In this document: positions 39,870-48,268 of the stretch, in pieces
Layout of the letters: every line of letters begins with the position of its first letter
How positions within the stretch are numbered: the first letter of the stretch is position 1
Assembly: GCA_003402285.1 (NCBI GenBank)
Contig: QFXG01000028.1
Coordinates: 233,422 to 297,421, forward strand
Direction: 5' to 3'
DNA from: Candidatus Nitrotoga sp. SPKER
GTDB lineage: Bacteria > Pseudomonadota > Gammaproteobacteria > Burkholderiales > Gallionellaceae
DNA length: 64,000 nucleotides
Program-made: the position numbers and the translations under genes
The notes under the pieces: generated by a model
What the model was told of the DNA's origin: nothing
The model's database searches: none
Seen by the model: the letters and a program-made list of their open reading frames with translations, nothing else

Positions 39870-42485
39870 TTAATTTCCTGTCGTATTTGCTTCACGGTCA
39901 AGCGGGCTAAGCTCCAATAAGTGCGCACGACTCAATTCCGCGTGTGCATCGCCAGCTTTACGCTCAATGCGCCACAACGCACGCACTGTTTCTACGTGAT
40001 ATGGATTTAGACGCAAAATTTTTTGCAACGCCTCTTTCTCGTTCAAACCATACTCGCGCGCCTGTGCTAAAGACGAAAACATATTATCAGCCAACGCATA
40101 AGCAATCCAGCGATCTTTTGCATTCGCCTTATAAGCCAAGTGCGTCAATTGGTTAGCCTGTTGCGTTGCGCCACGTGCAGCCGCAAGCCAGCTACGCGTC
40201 ATCAACTCGCTCCCTACATAAGCACGTTCGAAAGCATCTTTATCATTGTCACGAATGCCCAGCAAATTTACAGCAACCTCCATTTTCGGCCTGGTTTTCA
40301 GCAAAATCTGTAATAGTTTTGCCACATCTAATTCACCCGCGTAACGCGCGTGCGGCAGACTAAATTCAATCACTGGCGACCACTCGTCTTGCACCTGTTG
40401 CCGAGTACCCGGCAATGGTCCCCAGTAGCGCCCAAGCCACGTCCACCCTCCTTCGCCTGCCGTCGCCTCATCCTGTTGCTTCCCGGACATACGCTGTAAA
40501 TTATGCAGCAATCCCTGCGCTCCCATAAACTTCTGCCGTGGACCGACCAAAGCTAAATGCATTCCATCGAGAAATATTTGCGCATCTGGAAAAGCCAGCC
40601 GAAAACTGTTAAAAATCACGTTTAACGATTTATTGTCAAATTGATTGAGTGCCAACCACTGAACAAATAATCCATTTTCGCTTAGCCGATTACGCACGCG
40701 CTGAAATTGCTGCACTGATAGCAATGAACTTGAACCCGCCAAATCCGGATGAAATACGTCGCCGATTATGACGTCATATTGATCCCGACTGGCGCTTACA
40801 AAATGCCGCACGTCATCTCGTTCCACTTTGGTTTGCCGCAGCACATTGCGATTTAATGGGGCAAACCAGCTCGCTGCAGAATTAATCGCGCCCTGTGACA
40901 ATTCAACAGCACTACGCTCTAAATCAGGAAACGCTAGAGAACCAGCCACGGAAATTCCAGTGCCCAATCCGAGAAATAGTACCGAGCGAGGCTGTTCATG
41001 CAAGAGCAATGGAAGACGCGCTTGATTAGACTGCACGAACACCGCTGTAGGATCAGTTGAAGCATCCATTCTCTGCAAATCGGTTAATAACACACGCTGA
41101 CCGTCTTGTTGCTCCACCACATGGGTCATCGAAATGGCATCTTCGTAAAAATATAAATCTTTGCTTCCCGCTTGCGCCAAAGGCAATAGCATATTAACTG
41201 GCGGTAACTTTACAACTGGCCACGCTGCCATTAAAAAAAACAGTACAGCCAGCCATGCAGTACGCGACTGTGCCCAAGTTAACCCCAAAATCAGCAACAC
41301 TGAAGCTGCCACCGCCACCGTAGCAGCGCTGCCCCAAACCGGAATCAACACTACCCCCGCAACGATCGCACCAAACGCCGCGCCCAACGAATTTGCTCCA
41401 TATAACCATACCCCACCACCATTCGAGCGGCTATTTAACAAAGGCAACCAAGCTCCAAGTGCCAACGTAACTGGCAAAGTTACCAGCGCGACTAGCAACC
41501 CTTGCATTCCCAATGCTGCAAATAAAGAAGCAAACTCAGCTCGCTCCACCCATGCCGAAAGCGCTGGAAGCAGCCATAAACTTAATATGGTGAATCCTCC
41601 AGCAGCAATGGGTAAAATGACAAACCACGTCTGCCTGTGTTGGCGCGGCGCGATCAAGCTGCCGATACCGATACCCAACAGAAATGACGCCAGAATCACT
41701 GTCAGTACATACTCGGTACGTAGCATCACCATCCCGAACAAGCGCGTCCAAGCTATTTGCAAGATCAGACTTGCCGCACCGATCCCGGCATAGGCGAACA
41801 AAAAAACTAAACGAGGTCGGCTCGCCGTAATGCTTTTCTCAGTAACCTGCGCTGTGGTATACCACGATGAAAGCAGCAACAGCGCAACAACTCCGAAACA
41901 GCCAATCGCGGCCACTACTCTGACTGCCCAGACCCAACCCAATGCTGGCAGCAGCCAAAGTGGCAACAGTGCGCCACAAGCAGCACCTAGCGTATTTAAA
42001 CCATAAATCCTACCCAGTCGTTCCGGCTTATTTCCCAAGGCTGCTAAAATCAACGGAAACCCTGCTCCCATGATGAAGGCTGGAACCAGCAACAAACACA
42101 ATGCAACACTCGCAATAAGGCCATACCATTGAAATAACGAGAGCTGCGCCGCCGCATATTCCATGCCCGCTGAGGTCATTTGCAGAATCAGCGGCAAAAG
42201 TAAAGCGTAAACAGCAATACTGCCTTCCAGTGCAGCAAGCAACAGCAAAGGCCTTTTAATTTGGGAAGCCCGACGTGCCGCAAACAAACTTCCCGCTCCC
42301 AACCCCCCCATAAATGCAGCAACGGTCAGCACCACCGCAAAAATACTCACACCGAATTGCAAAGAAAGTATGCGCGCCCACAATACCTCGTACGCCACGC
42401 TAGTCAGACCGAATAGTCCATACAATACCGCCAGCGGCCAATAACTACGCTTTGAAATTATTGATTGTGTCTCTTCTTCCAGCAT
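39870..42485 (-). CDS. Fused MFS-like/spermidine synthase-like membrane protein
   Basis: This 871-residue protein has three parts. The first is a polytopic membrane domain of about twelve helices (residues 15-440). The second is a spermidine-synthase/SAM-methyltransferase fold (about 480-690) with LFLGLGTGISVAGSLAF for nucleotide binding and YDVIIGDVFHP for the acidic pocket. The third is a C-terminal helical tail. Such fusions are common in proteobacteria, but their substrate is not established. It precedes ccoG by seven bases and is probably cotranscribed with it, which suggests a link with membrane or respiratory maturation rather than polyamine supply. Confidence 0.85.
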   Translation of the reverse strand: MLEEETQSIISKRSYWPLAVLYGLFGLTSVAYEVLWARILSLQFGVSIFAVVLTVAAFMGGLGAGSLFAARRASQIKRPLLLLAALEGSIAVYALLLPLILQMTSAGMEYAAAQLSLFQWYGLIASVALCLLLVPAFIMGAGFPLILAALGNKPERLGRIYGLNTLGAACGALLPLWLLPALGWVWAVRVVAAIGCFGVVALLLLSSWYTTAQVTEKSITASRPRLVFLFAYAGIGAASLILQIAWTRLFGMVMLRTEYVLTVILASFLLGIGIGSLIAPRQHRQTWFVILPIAAGGFTILSLWLLPALSAWVERAEFASLFAALGMQGLLVALVTLPVTLALGAWLPLLNSRSNGGGVWLYGANSLGAAFGAIVAGVVLIPVWGSAATVAVAASVLLILGLTWAQSRTAWLAVLFFLMAAWPVVKLPPVNMLLPLAQAGSKDLYFYEDAISMTHVVEQQDGQRVLLTDLQRMDASTDPTAVFVQSNQARLPLLLHEQPRSVLFLGLGTGISVAGSLAFPDLERSAVELSQGAINSAASWFAPLNRNVLRQTKVERDDVRHFVSASRDQYDVIIGDVFHPDLAGSSSLLSVQQFQRVRNRLSENGLFVQWLALNQFDNKSLNVIFNSFRLAFPDAQIFLDGMHLALVGPRQKFMGAQGLLHNLQRMSGKQQDEATAGEGGWTWLGRYWGPLPGTRQQVQDEWSPVIEFSLPHARYAGELDVAKLLQILLKTRPKMEVAVNLLGIRDNDKDAFERAYVGSELMTRSWLAAARGATQQANQLTHLAYKANAKDRWIAYALADNMFSSLAQAREYGLNEKEALQKILRLNPYHVETVRALWRIERKAGDAHAELSRAHLLELSPLDREANTTGN

Positions 42486-43014
42486 GAACTAACCTTAAAA
42501 TGGGTAACAATATAATTAGAACAAATGCTGATATCAGCGTAAGAATGTAAAAATAAAATTTGTTAAATAAAGCCGAATAAAATTAAAGAAGTTTGCAGCC
42601 GCATTACATATGTAATGGCGAGCGCAATTGAATATGCTATGCAATTGCAGGCGCAGTATGCGCGTTATTCTTAACACCAGTCTAAACCCGATGAATACTC
42701 TTTGATACGCCAACTCCGATTGGACATAAAGTCTATCTCATACAAGGAACGAAATATCAACGCTTCAGCACTGCGTCTATAAAGCAGACTCTATAAAAAA
42801 CAACTTTCTCCATTTAAGCCAAGCAAGAATCCATCTATATATCACAGCAGATTCATCGAAGAATCACCTAGGCCAGCAGGAGAAGCGGAACAGGAGCATC
42901 ATTTAATACGCAGAAGCGCTCAGAACGAACTAAATAATGTGGAAACATGCCGTTAGCAGAAAATGCAGGACTACGTGTAGAGGGAAATAAAAACCAGATC
43001 GTACTAGAATTGAA
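42486..43014. other. Non-coding stretch between the spermidine-synthase-like gene and the oxidase cluster
   Basis: About 530 bases without a supported gene. Two small palindromes (CATTACATATGTAATG near 42602, and a GCGCAATTG-type inverted repeat around 42623-42654) are visible. A 23-codon plus-strand frame at 42947 was not called for lack of support. The stretch probably holds the promoter of the minus-strand 39870 gene and the end of the 43015 operon. Confidence 0.45.
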
Positions 43015-43437
43015 TTAAAAAGGATAAAACCAAATAACACCCACAATAGCGTGTACAAAGGCCAGCGTGATAGTCAATCCAGCAGAAATCATATGCCACA
43101 CAAATACTTGCTTACCGTATATTCCCATAGCGATGCCTAGCCCCCCGGTAATTAGAAGCAAAATTAACAACGGCACACCCAATAAAAACATTGTCAGCTG
43201 TTTTTTTTGTATGGTTGAGGGCCTGTCTACTTTAATCTGACTGGCTTGCTGTTCAAACGCCTCCATTATCTTAGCGCTATCGCCCTTTTGAACATTATCA
43301 TCAGCTCGTGCAGTTGGTGGTACAACATCATCAGCTCGTGCAGTTGGTGGTACAACACAAAATAAAAATAACACTACTGTGATCAGCCAGCACACTATCA
43401 GATTTGGATAGGAACTATCTCTCGCACTCGCCATCAT
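43015..43437 (-). CDS. Membrane protein with duplicated signal-cleavage region
   Basis: This 140-residue protein begins with a signal peptide. The segment VVPPTARADD then occurs twice in tandem (about residues 28-47), the result of an exact 30-bp duplication. The mature part has a charged linker and two transmembrane helices (about 83-106 and 114-138) with histidines in VWHMISAG and FVHAIVG that could bind haem or metal. It is the last gene of the long oxidase-type operon and its ATG overlaps the previous stop. I do not recognise the family. Confidence 0.65.
   Translation of the reverse strand: MMASARDSSYPNLIVCWLITVVLFLFCVVPPTARADDVVPPTARADDNVQKGDSAKIMEAFEQQASQIKVDRPSTIQKKQLTMFLLGVPLLILLLITGGLGIAMGIYGKQVFVWHMISAGLTITLAFVHAIVGVIWFYPF
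43297..43356. repeat. Exact 30-bp tandem duplication
   Basis: Two identical 30-bp units (43297-43326 and 43327-43356) lie head to tail inside the 43015-43437 gene and keep its reading frame. Each encodes ten residues including an ARA-type signal peptidase site. Confidence 0.95.
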
Positions 43438-43682
43438 TTCTCACTCTCGACTGAAATTGCCTGCTGATCTTTCGGATCGACTTTGCTTTCCGCGTAATGC
43501 CATGTCAACACCGCTATTAAAATAAAAGGAACAAAAAGAACACCCAGCAGAAATAAAAATATATACCAGAGCGTATCAATATGCACATGAAGAAAACGGT
43601 AGCTATCCACTGCATAGCAAATTTTTGCAGAAGTCAATGCGAGACCAAGTACGACTCCCAAGTGCCACAAAATTTTGAGCAT
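43434..43682 (-). CDS. Small membrane protein in the oxidase cluster, 82 residues
   Basis: This 82-residue protein has an N-terminal hydrophobic segment (residues 5-23, possibly a signal ending near CYA) and a second long helix (about 36-62), followed by a charged tail. It overlaps the next gene by four bases (ATGA) and starts two bases after the SUMF1-like gene. No family is recognised. Its place makes it a likely accessory subunit or assembly factor of the same complex. Confidence 0.6.
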   Translation of the reverse strand: MLKILWHLGVVLGLALTSAKICYAVDSYRFLHVHIDTLWYIFLFLLGVLFVPFILIAVLTWHYAESKVDPKDQQAISVESEK

Positions 43683-43684
43683 AT

Positions 43685-44749
43685 TTACTCTCTTTTGTCC
43701 TTTACCCCGAGATTACTTGCACAACGGAATCCAAAAAAATCGGAAGCATAATTTGCAAAAGCAAAATTTCGATGAAACACTGCGGACGAGAATGGATCCC
43801 CCTTCCATGAGCCACCACGCAACACCTTGTAGCTTCCCCCAGTCGGCACAATGTCAATTTCTTTTCCATTTGTCGCCCGCACGATTTTTCCTTTGAACAA
43901 ATCTGAGGGCGCGTCAGATCCTGGATAAGGCGTAAACTCATCCGCCGTCCATTCATTCACGTTACCCGCCATATCCATTACTCCAAATGGACTAACACCA
44001 TTTGGATAAGCATTCACGTTGGTTGTAGAACCCACATTATAATAAGCATTCAATCGCTCCGGCTCCATCTTGTTGCCCCACGGCCAGCGTCTACCATCTG
44101 TTCCGCGGCCAGATTTTTCCCATTCTGCTTCAGAAGGCAGTCGCTTACCTGCCCACTTGGCATAAGCTGTTGCATCATACCAAGACACCATAGTAACGGG
44201 GCGCAACGCCTCGCCTTGAGGAATTTTTCCTTGTTTCCAGTTCAGTGGCGGACGGTGTGAAGTAGCGAATACAAATTTGGCGTATTGCGCATTAGTTACA
44301 GGATATTTGTCTATCGAGAAAGCAGGTAATTTAACAGTATGCTGAGGACGATTTTGTATATCTGCACGTTCTAAGTCTGTACCCATTGAAAAAGCCCCCG
44401 CAGGAATCAATACCATGCTATTTATTTCAAGCCACTCCTCTCTGGAGAGCAAATTTTCAATTTCCGCAGCGCTGTATCCTACCGTATGATTTTTTTCGGC
44501 CTCATGCACGCTATGCAATACTAAATCTTCACCAGCAGCGCGTATGTGCGATAACTCATCTTTCAACTCATAAGTTGCACGCGTGCGCATTTCACCCATA
44601 CGATCGAATCCCTGATTCACCACATACAAGGTAATCCCAATTGCTAACAAAACAAAACAAATTACAAATGTAGCCGATAAGTAACGTTTACGACGGACAT
44701 AATCTGCAGCAGGAAGCGCAGTTTTTCTGTTCGCAGAAGTAACCGCCAT
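43685..44749 (-). CDS. Membrane-anchored SUMF1 (formylglycine-enzyme-like) domain protein
   Basis: This 354-residue protein has one N-terminal transmembrane helix (about 23-44), a short coiled region, and a SUMF1/FGE-sulfatase domain from about residue 110. The domain shows MVLIPAGAFSMGTD, YPVTNAQYAKFV, KRLPSEAEWEKSGRG, WPWGN and VLRGGSWKGD motifs and ends with FFGFRCA. The paired active-site cysteines of true formylglycine-generating enzymes are not visible, so it is probably a binding or structural member such as those near nirK or oxidase genes. The orientation would place the domain in the periplasm. Neighbouring genes overlap or abut, so it is cotranscribed. Confidence 0.85.
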   Translation of the reverse strand: MAVTSANRKTALPAADYVRRKRYLSATFVICFVLLAIGITLYVVNQGFDRMGEMRTRATYELKDELSHIRAAGEDLVLHSVHEAEKNHTVGYSAAEIENLLSREEWLEINSMVLIPAGAFSMGTDLERADIQNRPQHTVKLPAFSIDKYPVTNAQYAKFVFATSHRPPLNWKQGKIPQGEALRPVTMVSWYDATAYAKWAGKRLPSEAEWEKSGRGTDGRRWPWGNKMEPERLNAYYNVGSTTNVNAYPNGVSPFGVMDMAGNVNEWTADEFTPYPGSDAPSDLFKGKIVRATNGKEIDIVPTGGSYKVLRGGSWKGDPFSSAVFHRNFAFANYASDFFGFRCASNLGVKDKRE

Positions 44750-45220
44750 CTAAATATCACTTTCTCTGTTGTCAGAGCGTTGCTTATATAAAAGATCTCG
44801 CGGACTTCTTCCGTAAGTTCCTTTCACCATGATTTCACCCATGACTCCACCAAAAGCTGCCGAAGTCATAACTACAGTCACAAGCAAAGCCCACATACCA
44901 AATGGCATTAACGATGCATCTTCCGGAATTCCACTTAAATAAATACTATCTAAGTAACTAATTGATTTTACTATTAACGGTGGGAAATAACATAACCATT
45001 TACCGCCCAGTCCAAAAATAACAGCAACCAATACTCCGACAAAAAAAGGTAACACCAACATATCTATGATCCATAGACTATTGAAGTTAAGAATACCGCG
45101 AAATAACTCGATTTTTACTCCAAGTAAACGGTCACCGAAGTAATTCAGCGCACAGCCCATGATAACTGCCACTACCCCGCTGGTAAATCGGGTTCCGATC
45201 AAGGGTAACAAGCTACTCAT
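44750..45220 (-). CDS. Four-helix membrane protein in the oxidase cluster
   Basis: This 156-residue protein has about four transmembrane helices (near 10-26, 50-74, 75-90 and 106-130). It overlaps the upstream cytochrome c gene by four bases and abuts the SUMF1 gene. I recognise no family. Tight packing in the operon points to a subunit or assembly role. Confidence 0.65.
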   Translation of the reverse strand: MSSLLPLIGTRFTSGVVAVIMGCALNYFGDRLLGVKIELFRGILNFNSLWIIDMLVLPFFVGVLVAVIFGLGGKWLCYFPPLIVKSISYLDSIYLSGIPEDASLMPFGMWALLVTVVMTSAAFGGVMGEIMVKGTYGRSPRDLLYKQRSDNRESDI

Positions 45221-45705
45221 GGGTGGGATTTTTGGCCTGTAAGTATTTCATGCTCAGATTTACGTGTTTCTTCGAGGTACCAATCTTGCACCTTCAGACT
45301 TGCCATATAGCGTGCCAACAATCGCCGTTCACTTTCCGGCAGGCGCGCATAAGATGGCATTTGATATTCTTTCTTTAAGCGGGATGGCAATATTGCCTGA
45401 GGATTTATCGCTGAAAAATACAGGTAAAACCAATCTTCACTTCGCAAAGAACCCATACCGTCCAATATTGGGGCAGGGACGGCTTTCATAAGATCACGCA
45501 CCGTCCACAATGAATGACAACTTTTACAATTTTGCTGGCGATAAATGTCCATAGCAGCACGCTCCAGAGTAGCTGAAGCAGTACTGTAATAAGGAATGCC
45601 TTTGTCGACTTCCTGAATAGTATTGAGACGCCATAGATTACGCCCCATAAAGCCTACAACCACAATAGCAATTACTACAAAAACAATTTTTTCACCTAGT
45701 TTCAT
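45217..45705 (-). CDS. Membrane-anchored monohaem cytochrome c
   Basis: This 162-residue protein has an N-terminal membrane anchor (MKLGEKIVFVVIAIVVVGFM) and a periplasmic cytochrome domain with CKSCH (Cys60, Cys63, His64) and a candidate methionine ligand in YQMPSYA. The N-terminus is closely similar to that of the cytochrome at 54454, which also begins MKLGEK and has one haem. It overlaps its neighbours on both sides by four bases. Its place next to a CcoN/CcoO-like pair suggests it supplies the haem c that would normally sit on CcoP. Confidence 0.85.
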   Translation of the reverse strand: MKLGEKIVFVVIAIVVVGFMGRNLWRLNTIQEVDKGIPYYSTASATLERAAMDIYRQQNCKSCHSLWTVRDLMKAVPAPILDGMGSLRSEDWFYLYFSAINPQAILPSRLKKEYQMPSYARLPESERRLLARYMASLKVQDWYLEETRKSEHEILTGQKSHP

Positions 45706-45980
45706 TGGCCCTGTTGCTTTTCTTTTTCCTGACGCTTCAATACACGCTCCCGATTCAACATCTGTGCGGCATTCACTTCACGACTTTTTGCATATTCTTG
45801 AGGTGACATTTTTTCTCTATCACCTTCATCAAATACTAGATATTTGATGTCTTCATCGAATTGTTCATTCTTCACTCCCCATCTAATCCAATAGATGACA
45901 GCAATAATAATAAGTCCACCAACCATAAGCCAAAGATAAATAGACCATCCGTCATCCAACGATTGCAAGTAACTTTCCAT
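45702..45980 (-). CDS. Single-helix membrane protein, CcoQ-like by shape
   Basis: This 92-residue protein has one transmembrane helix (about 15-36) and a long charged C-terminal tail with a predicted coiled coil. Size and topology recall CcoQ or the N-terminal anchor of CcoP, but the sequence match is weak. It overlaps the cytochrome c gene by four bases. Confidence 0.6.
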   Translation of the reverse strand: MESYLQSLDDGWSIYLWLMVGGLIIIAVIYWIRWGVKNEQFDEDIKYLVFDEGDREKMSPQEYAKSREVNAAQMLNRERVLKRQEKEKQQGQ

Positions 45981-46023
45981 ATTTTCCTCAGTTGATCGTT
46001 AGGTTACCATCCTAGCGGAGATT

Positions 46024-46344
46024 CTAGAAAAGATTACCGCCCAGCATTTGCAATCCGCCGAAAGTGACTGCAACAATGATGCCTATAATTATCAAGCCAA
46101 ACATCATTTTTTCGCCAGACCTCATTTTCTTTGGCGCATGATCTCCAAACATCACCATATATACGATGCCAGAAAACACCAATACTCCCAGCAGCATGAA
46201 AAAAAACACACCCGTGCTAAATTGCTGACTGCGCATTCCTTCTATGCTTAAATCTAATTTTGGTGAGTACGTTGCGTTAGTTAGCACATTTAAAACATTG
46301 CCTACATTTAATCCTTCAAGAAATGAATAAATAATTATCTCCAT
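46024..46344 (-). CDS. Two-helix membrane protein in the oxidase cluster
   Basis: This 106-residue protein has two clear transmembrane helices (about 45-66 and 79-103), with a loop HAPKKMRSGEKM between them and a periplasmic-like N-terminal half. It is the first gene after the internal terminator at 46366-46399. I recognise no family. Confidence 0.6.
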   Translation of the reverse strand: MEIIIYSFLEGLNVGNVLNVLTNATYSPKLDLSIEGMRSQQFSTGVFFFMLLGVLVFSGIVYMVMFGDHAPKKMRSGEKMMFGLIIIGIIVAVTFGGLQMLGGNLF

Positions 46345-46365
46345 TCATTCCAAATGAATCTTTGC

Positions 46366-46399
46366 AAAAAAGAGTATGCCGCCATAGGCGGCGGCATAC
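46366..46399 (-). terminator. Strong hairpin and T-run inside the oxidase gene run
   Basis: On the minus strand a 10-bp GC-rich perfect stem (46374-46383 paired with 46390-46399) with a 6-base loop is followed by TCTTTTTT. It separates the genes 50303-46428 from those at 46344-43015. It probably ends part of the transcripts, so the first group would be made in larger amounts. Confidence 0.85.
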
Positions 46400-46427
46400 A
46401 TTGTTTATTTAGCCTGCAACAACAATA

Positions 46428-46562
46428 CTAGTTATTTTTTGACCTTATTTGAGGGGTTTTCTTATCATAATGGTCAACAAAAAAGCTATAAATAAATGGA
46501 GCAAAAAACCCAATTGCCACCACTCCCGCAAATAGGGGGGGGCCATAATCAAAATCTATCAT
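46428..46562 (-). CDS. Single-helix membrane microprotein, 44 residues
   Basis: The ATG at 46560-46562 has AGGAGG eight bases upstream and opens a 44-codon frame ending at 46428. The product has a short acidic start (MIDFDYGPP), one transmembrane helix (about 9-29) and a basic tail. It follows the CcoP-like gene and precedes the strong terminator. Size and topology recall small subunits of cbb3 oxidases such as CcoM or CcoQ. The ribosome binding site makes expression likely. Confidence 0.7.
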   Translation of the reverse strand: MIDFDYGPPLFAGVVAIGFFAPFIYSFFVDHYDKKTPQIRSKNN

Positions 46563-46589
46563 TTGATGCCTCCTGAATATAATTAAAAA

Positions 46590-47255
46590 TTAAACGTTAT
46601 GTCGTCTATCACCGTGACGAGGATCACTATCATGATGACGAGGCTGCCATTGATAGGGAGGTAACCGTTTCACAGTAATTGTTACACCAACAAAAAACAT
46701 CGTAAGATAAAATAAGTCAATCGTGTATCCCTTGTCCCACCAAGGCTGCTGACGCTCTCGCTTACCATTAGAACGGTAATTACCCTCAAAATTAGCAATT
46801 TTTACCTCTGGACCCACAACGGTATAATCTTTAAGATCCACATCTGGAAGCTTCATGATCTCCTCAATTTGAGGTTTGATAACACGTAGATCATCCATAG
46901 TAACCGGATGACGGCCTTGCTGACCATTGAACGGACTATTTTTATTAATTTCAACAATACGCTTCATTGCTGCATCATCACCCTGGGTTTCTTGTATTGA
47001 CAAAATTTCAGGGGTATCCATAGCTTTAATATAATCAACATAAATAGCGGCTGTTGGACGCTGACCCCATAGAGGAATAGTTGTCAAAAATGCCGTTGCA
47101 ACTGTTAATAAAACAAGAATAACAACAGGTACAGGTAAACGATTATTATCCTCTGTCATTCCACCAAGATCCTCAGCTTCCCAAAGCTGCTTGGACCGAG
47201 CTACAGTATCCGCGTGTGTCAAAGTTACTAGCGGTTCATTAAATACCCAAGGCAT
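46590..47255 (-). CDS. Two-helix protein with CcoP-like N-terminus but no haem site
   Basis: This 221-residue protein has a cytoplasmic start with the segment GGMTEDNNRLPVPV, a transmembrane helix (about 44-63), a hydrophilic domain, and a second helix near 180-197. The start resembles the EDNNPLP stretch before the first helix of CcoP, but there is no CxxCH anywhere, so it cannot carry the haems of CcoP. It sits directly after the CcoO-like gene, where ccoP or ccoQ would be expected. A structural role in the oxidase is plausible. Confidence 0.65.
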   Translation of the reverse strand: MPWVFNEPLVTLTHADTVARSKQLWEAEDLGGMTEDNNRLPVPVVILVLLTVATAFLTTIPLWGQRPTAAIYVDYIKAMDTPEILSIQETQGDDAAMKRIVEINKNSPFNGQQGRHPVTMDDLRVIKPQIEEIMKLPDVDLKDYTVVGPEVKIANFEGNYRSNGKRERQQPWWDKGYTIDLFYLTMFFVGVTITVKRLPPYQWQPRHHDSDPRHGDRRHNV

Positions 47256-47270
47256 ATCGTTCCCCTTAAA

Positions 47271-48233
47271 TTATTTCAGATTTACAACAAAATCAATTAA
47301 GTTCCTAATTTCGCTATCTTTAGCGTACATGGGCACGTCTGGAGGAGTAGTGATTTTACCTTCCCGATATTCATCGTATTCAGAACGCCATTTTTTGAAA
47401 TCAATTTTTTTGCCATCAGCGTCAACTTCACCCCATAAATAATCAAAACGCGGCATGATGGAATGAGGTTGCACTAAGCGTGGATTAAAGAAATGTAACA
47501 TCATCCACTCCCTCGACGCATTACGTGACCCCACATGCAATAAATCTGGTCCTTTGCGGTCAGATCCAAAGGCTGTTGGAGACTCTCCATTAAAATCACC
47601 TAGCATAGGAGGAGCGCCAAACACTTGCCAATCTTGCGTTTGTTCCGGCAGTAATGTATGACACCACCAACAACCCTCTCGTACAAACATGGTTTTTCCA
47701 GAGCCAGCGTGTAGTATATCTGAATCTGCAGCCTGCTTTAAAACCTCATCTGGCGTCCAGCCTTTCGTGGCCGTCGCATTTTCCACATATGAAAGCGGTT
47801 TATCCTCAAAAGTCAGCAATTGGTCACTTTTTTTAATCAAAAATACAGCACCATTTTCTTTTTTTGCTTCGGTTATACGGCCCTGCTTGACGCTTAATTC
47901 CTCAACCCCCTTGCCCAAATTTGCAGTATGCGTCACCCCGTTCGGCAATGACGTACCCGCAGGATATACATAGGCATACACTGGCTCCATCGGCTCGCCG
48001 CTTTTCGGATCTTTTCTGACTAGCACTTTCAATGGCTTATTCAGGCCGTTCAGAAATGGATCTGCAATTTGCCACCCTGAATCCCACCCTGAAGTCAATT
48101 GCTTATCTAAACCAACCTCAGAACTAATTGAAGCCGCGAGATCAAAACTTGGAAAAAACAAGGTAATACTCATCGACAACCCAAATGCTAATCCAAACGC
48201 TCTGGAACCAACCTTATACTCTCTAAAATTCAT
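47271..48233 (-). CDS. ccoO: CcoO-like monohaem cytochrome c oxidase subunit with long insertion
   Basis: This 320-residue protein has an N-terminal membrane segment (about 8-30) and a periplasmic cytochrome c domain. The haem site is CWWCH (Cys188, Cys191, His192) inside REGCWWCHT, followed by the CcoO motifs GPDLLHVGSRNASREW and HFFNPRLVQPHSIMPRFDYLW. Classical CcoO is about 200 residues. Here an extra stretch of roughly 110 residues (about 50-165) separates the anchor from the haem domain. It follows the CcoN-like gene by 35 bases. The motifs make the relation to CcoO firm, while the symbol marks family rather than orthology. Confidence 0.85.
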   Translation of the reverse strand: MNFREYKVGSRAFGLAFGLSMSITLFFPSFDLAASISSEVGLDKQLTSGWDSGWQIADPFLNGLNKPLKVLVRKDPKSGEPMEPVYAYVYPAGTSLPNGVTHTANLGKGVEELSVKQGRITEAKKENGAVFLIKKSDQLLTFEDKPLSYVENATATKGWTPDEVLKQAADSDILHAGSGKTMFVREGCWWCHTLLPEQTQDWQVFGAPPMLGDFNGESPTAFGSDRKGPDLLHVGSRNASREWMMLHFFNPRLVQPHSIMPRFDYLWGEVDADGKKIDFKKWRSEYDEYREGKITTPPDVPMYAKDSEIRNLIDFVVNLK

Positions 48234-48268
48234 TATTTTCTCCCCAGATTCTGGTTTAAATTTTCAGT

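Noticed and set aside
41161-41793. 210-codon plus-strand frame
   Set aside because: It is antisense to the MFS part of the spermidine-synthase fusion and consists of biased Ala/Asn/Pro text.
42947-43018. 23-codon plus-strand frame in the gap before the oxidase cluster
   Set aside because: No ribosome binding site or family match, and length is within chance.
43297-43356. Possible start of a CRISPR-like array
   Set aside because: Only two units in direct tandem without spacers, inside a coding frame. It is a simple duplication.
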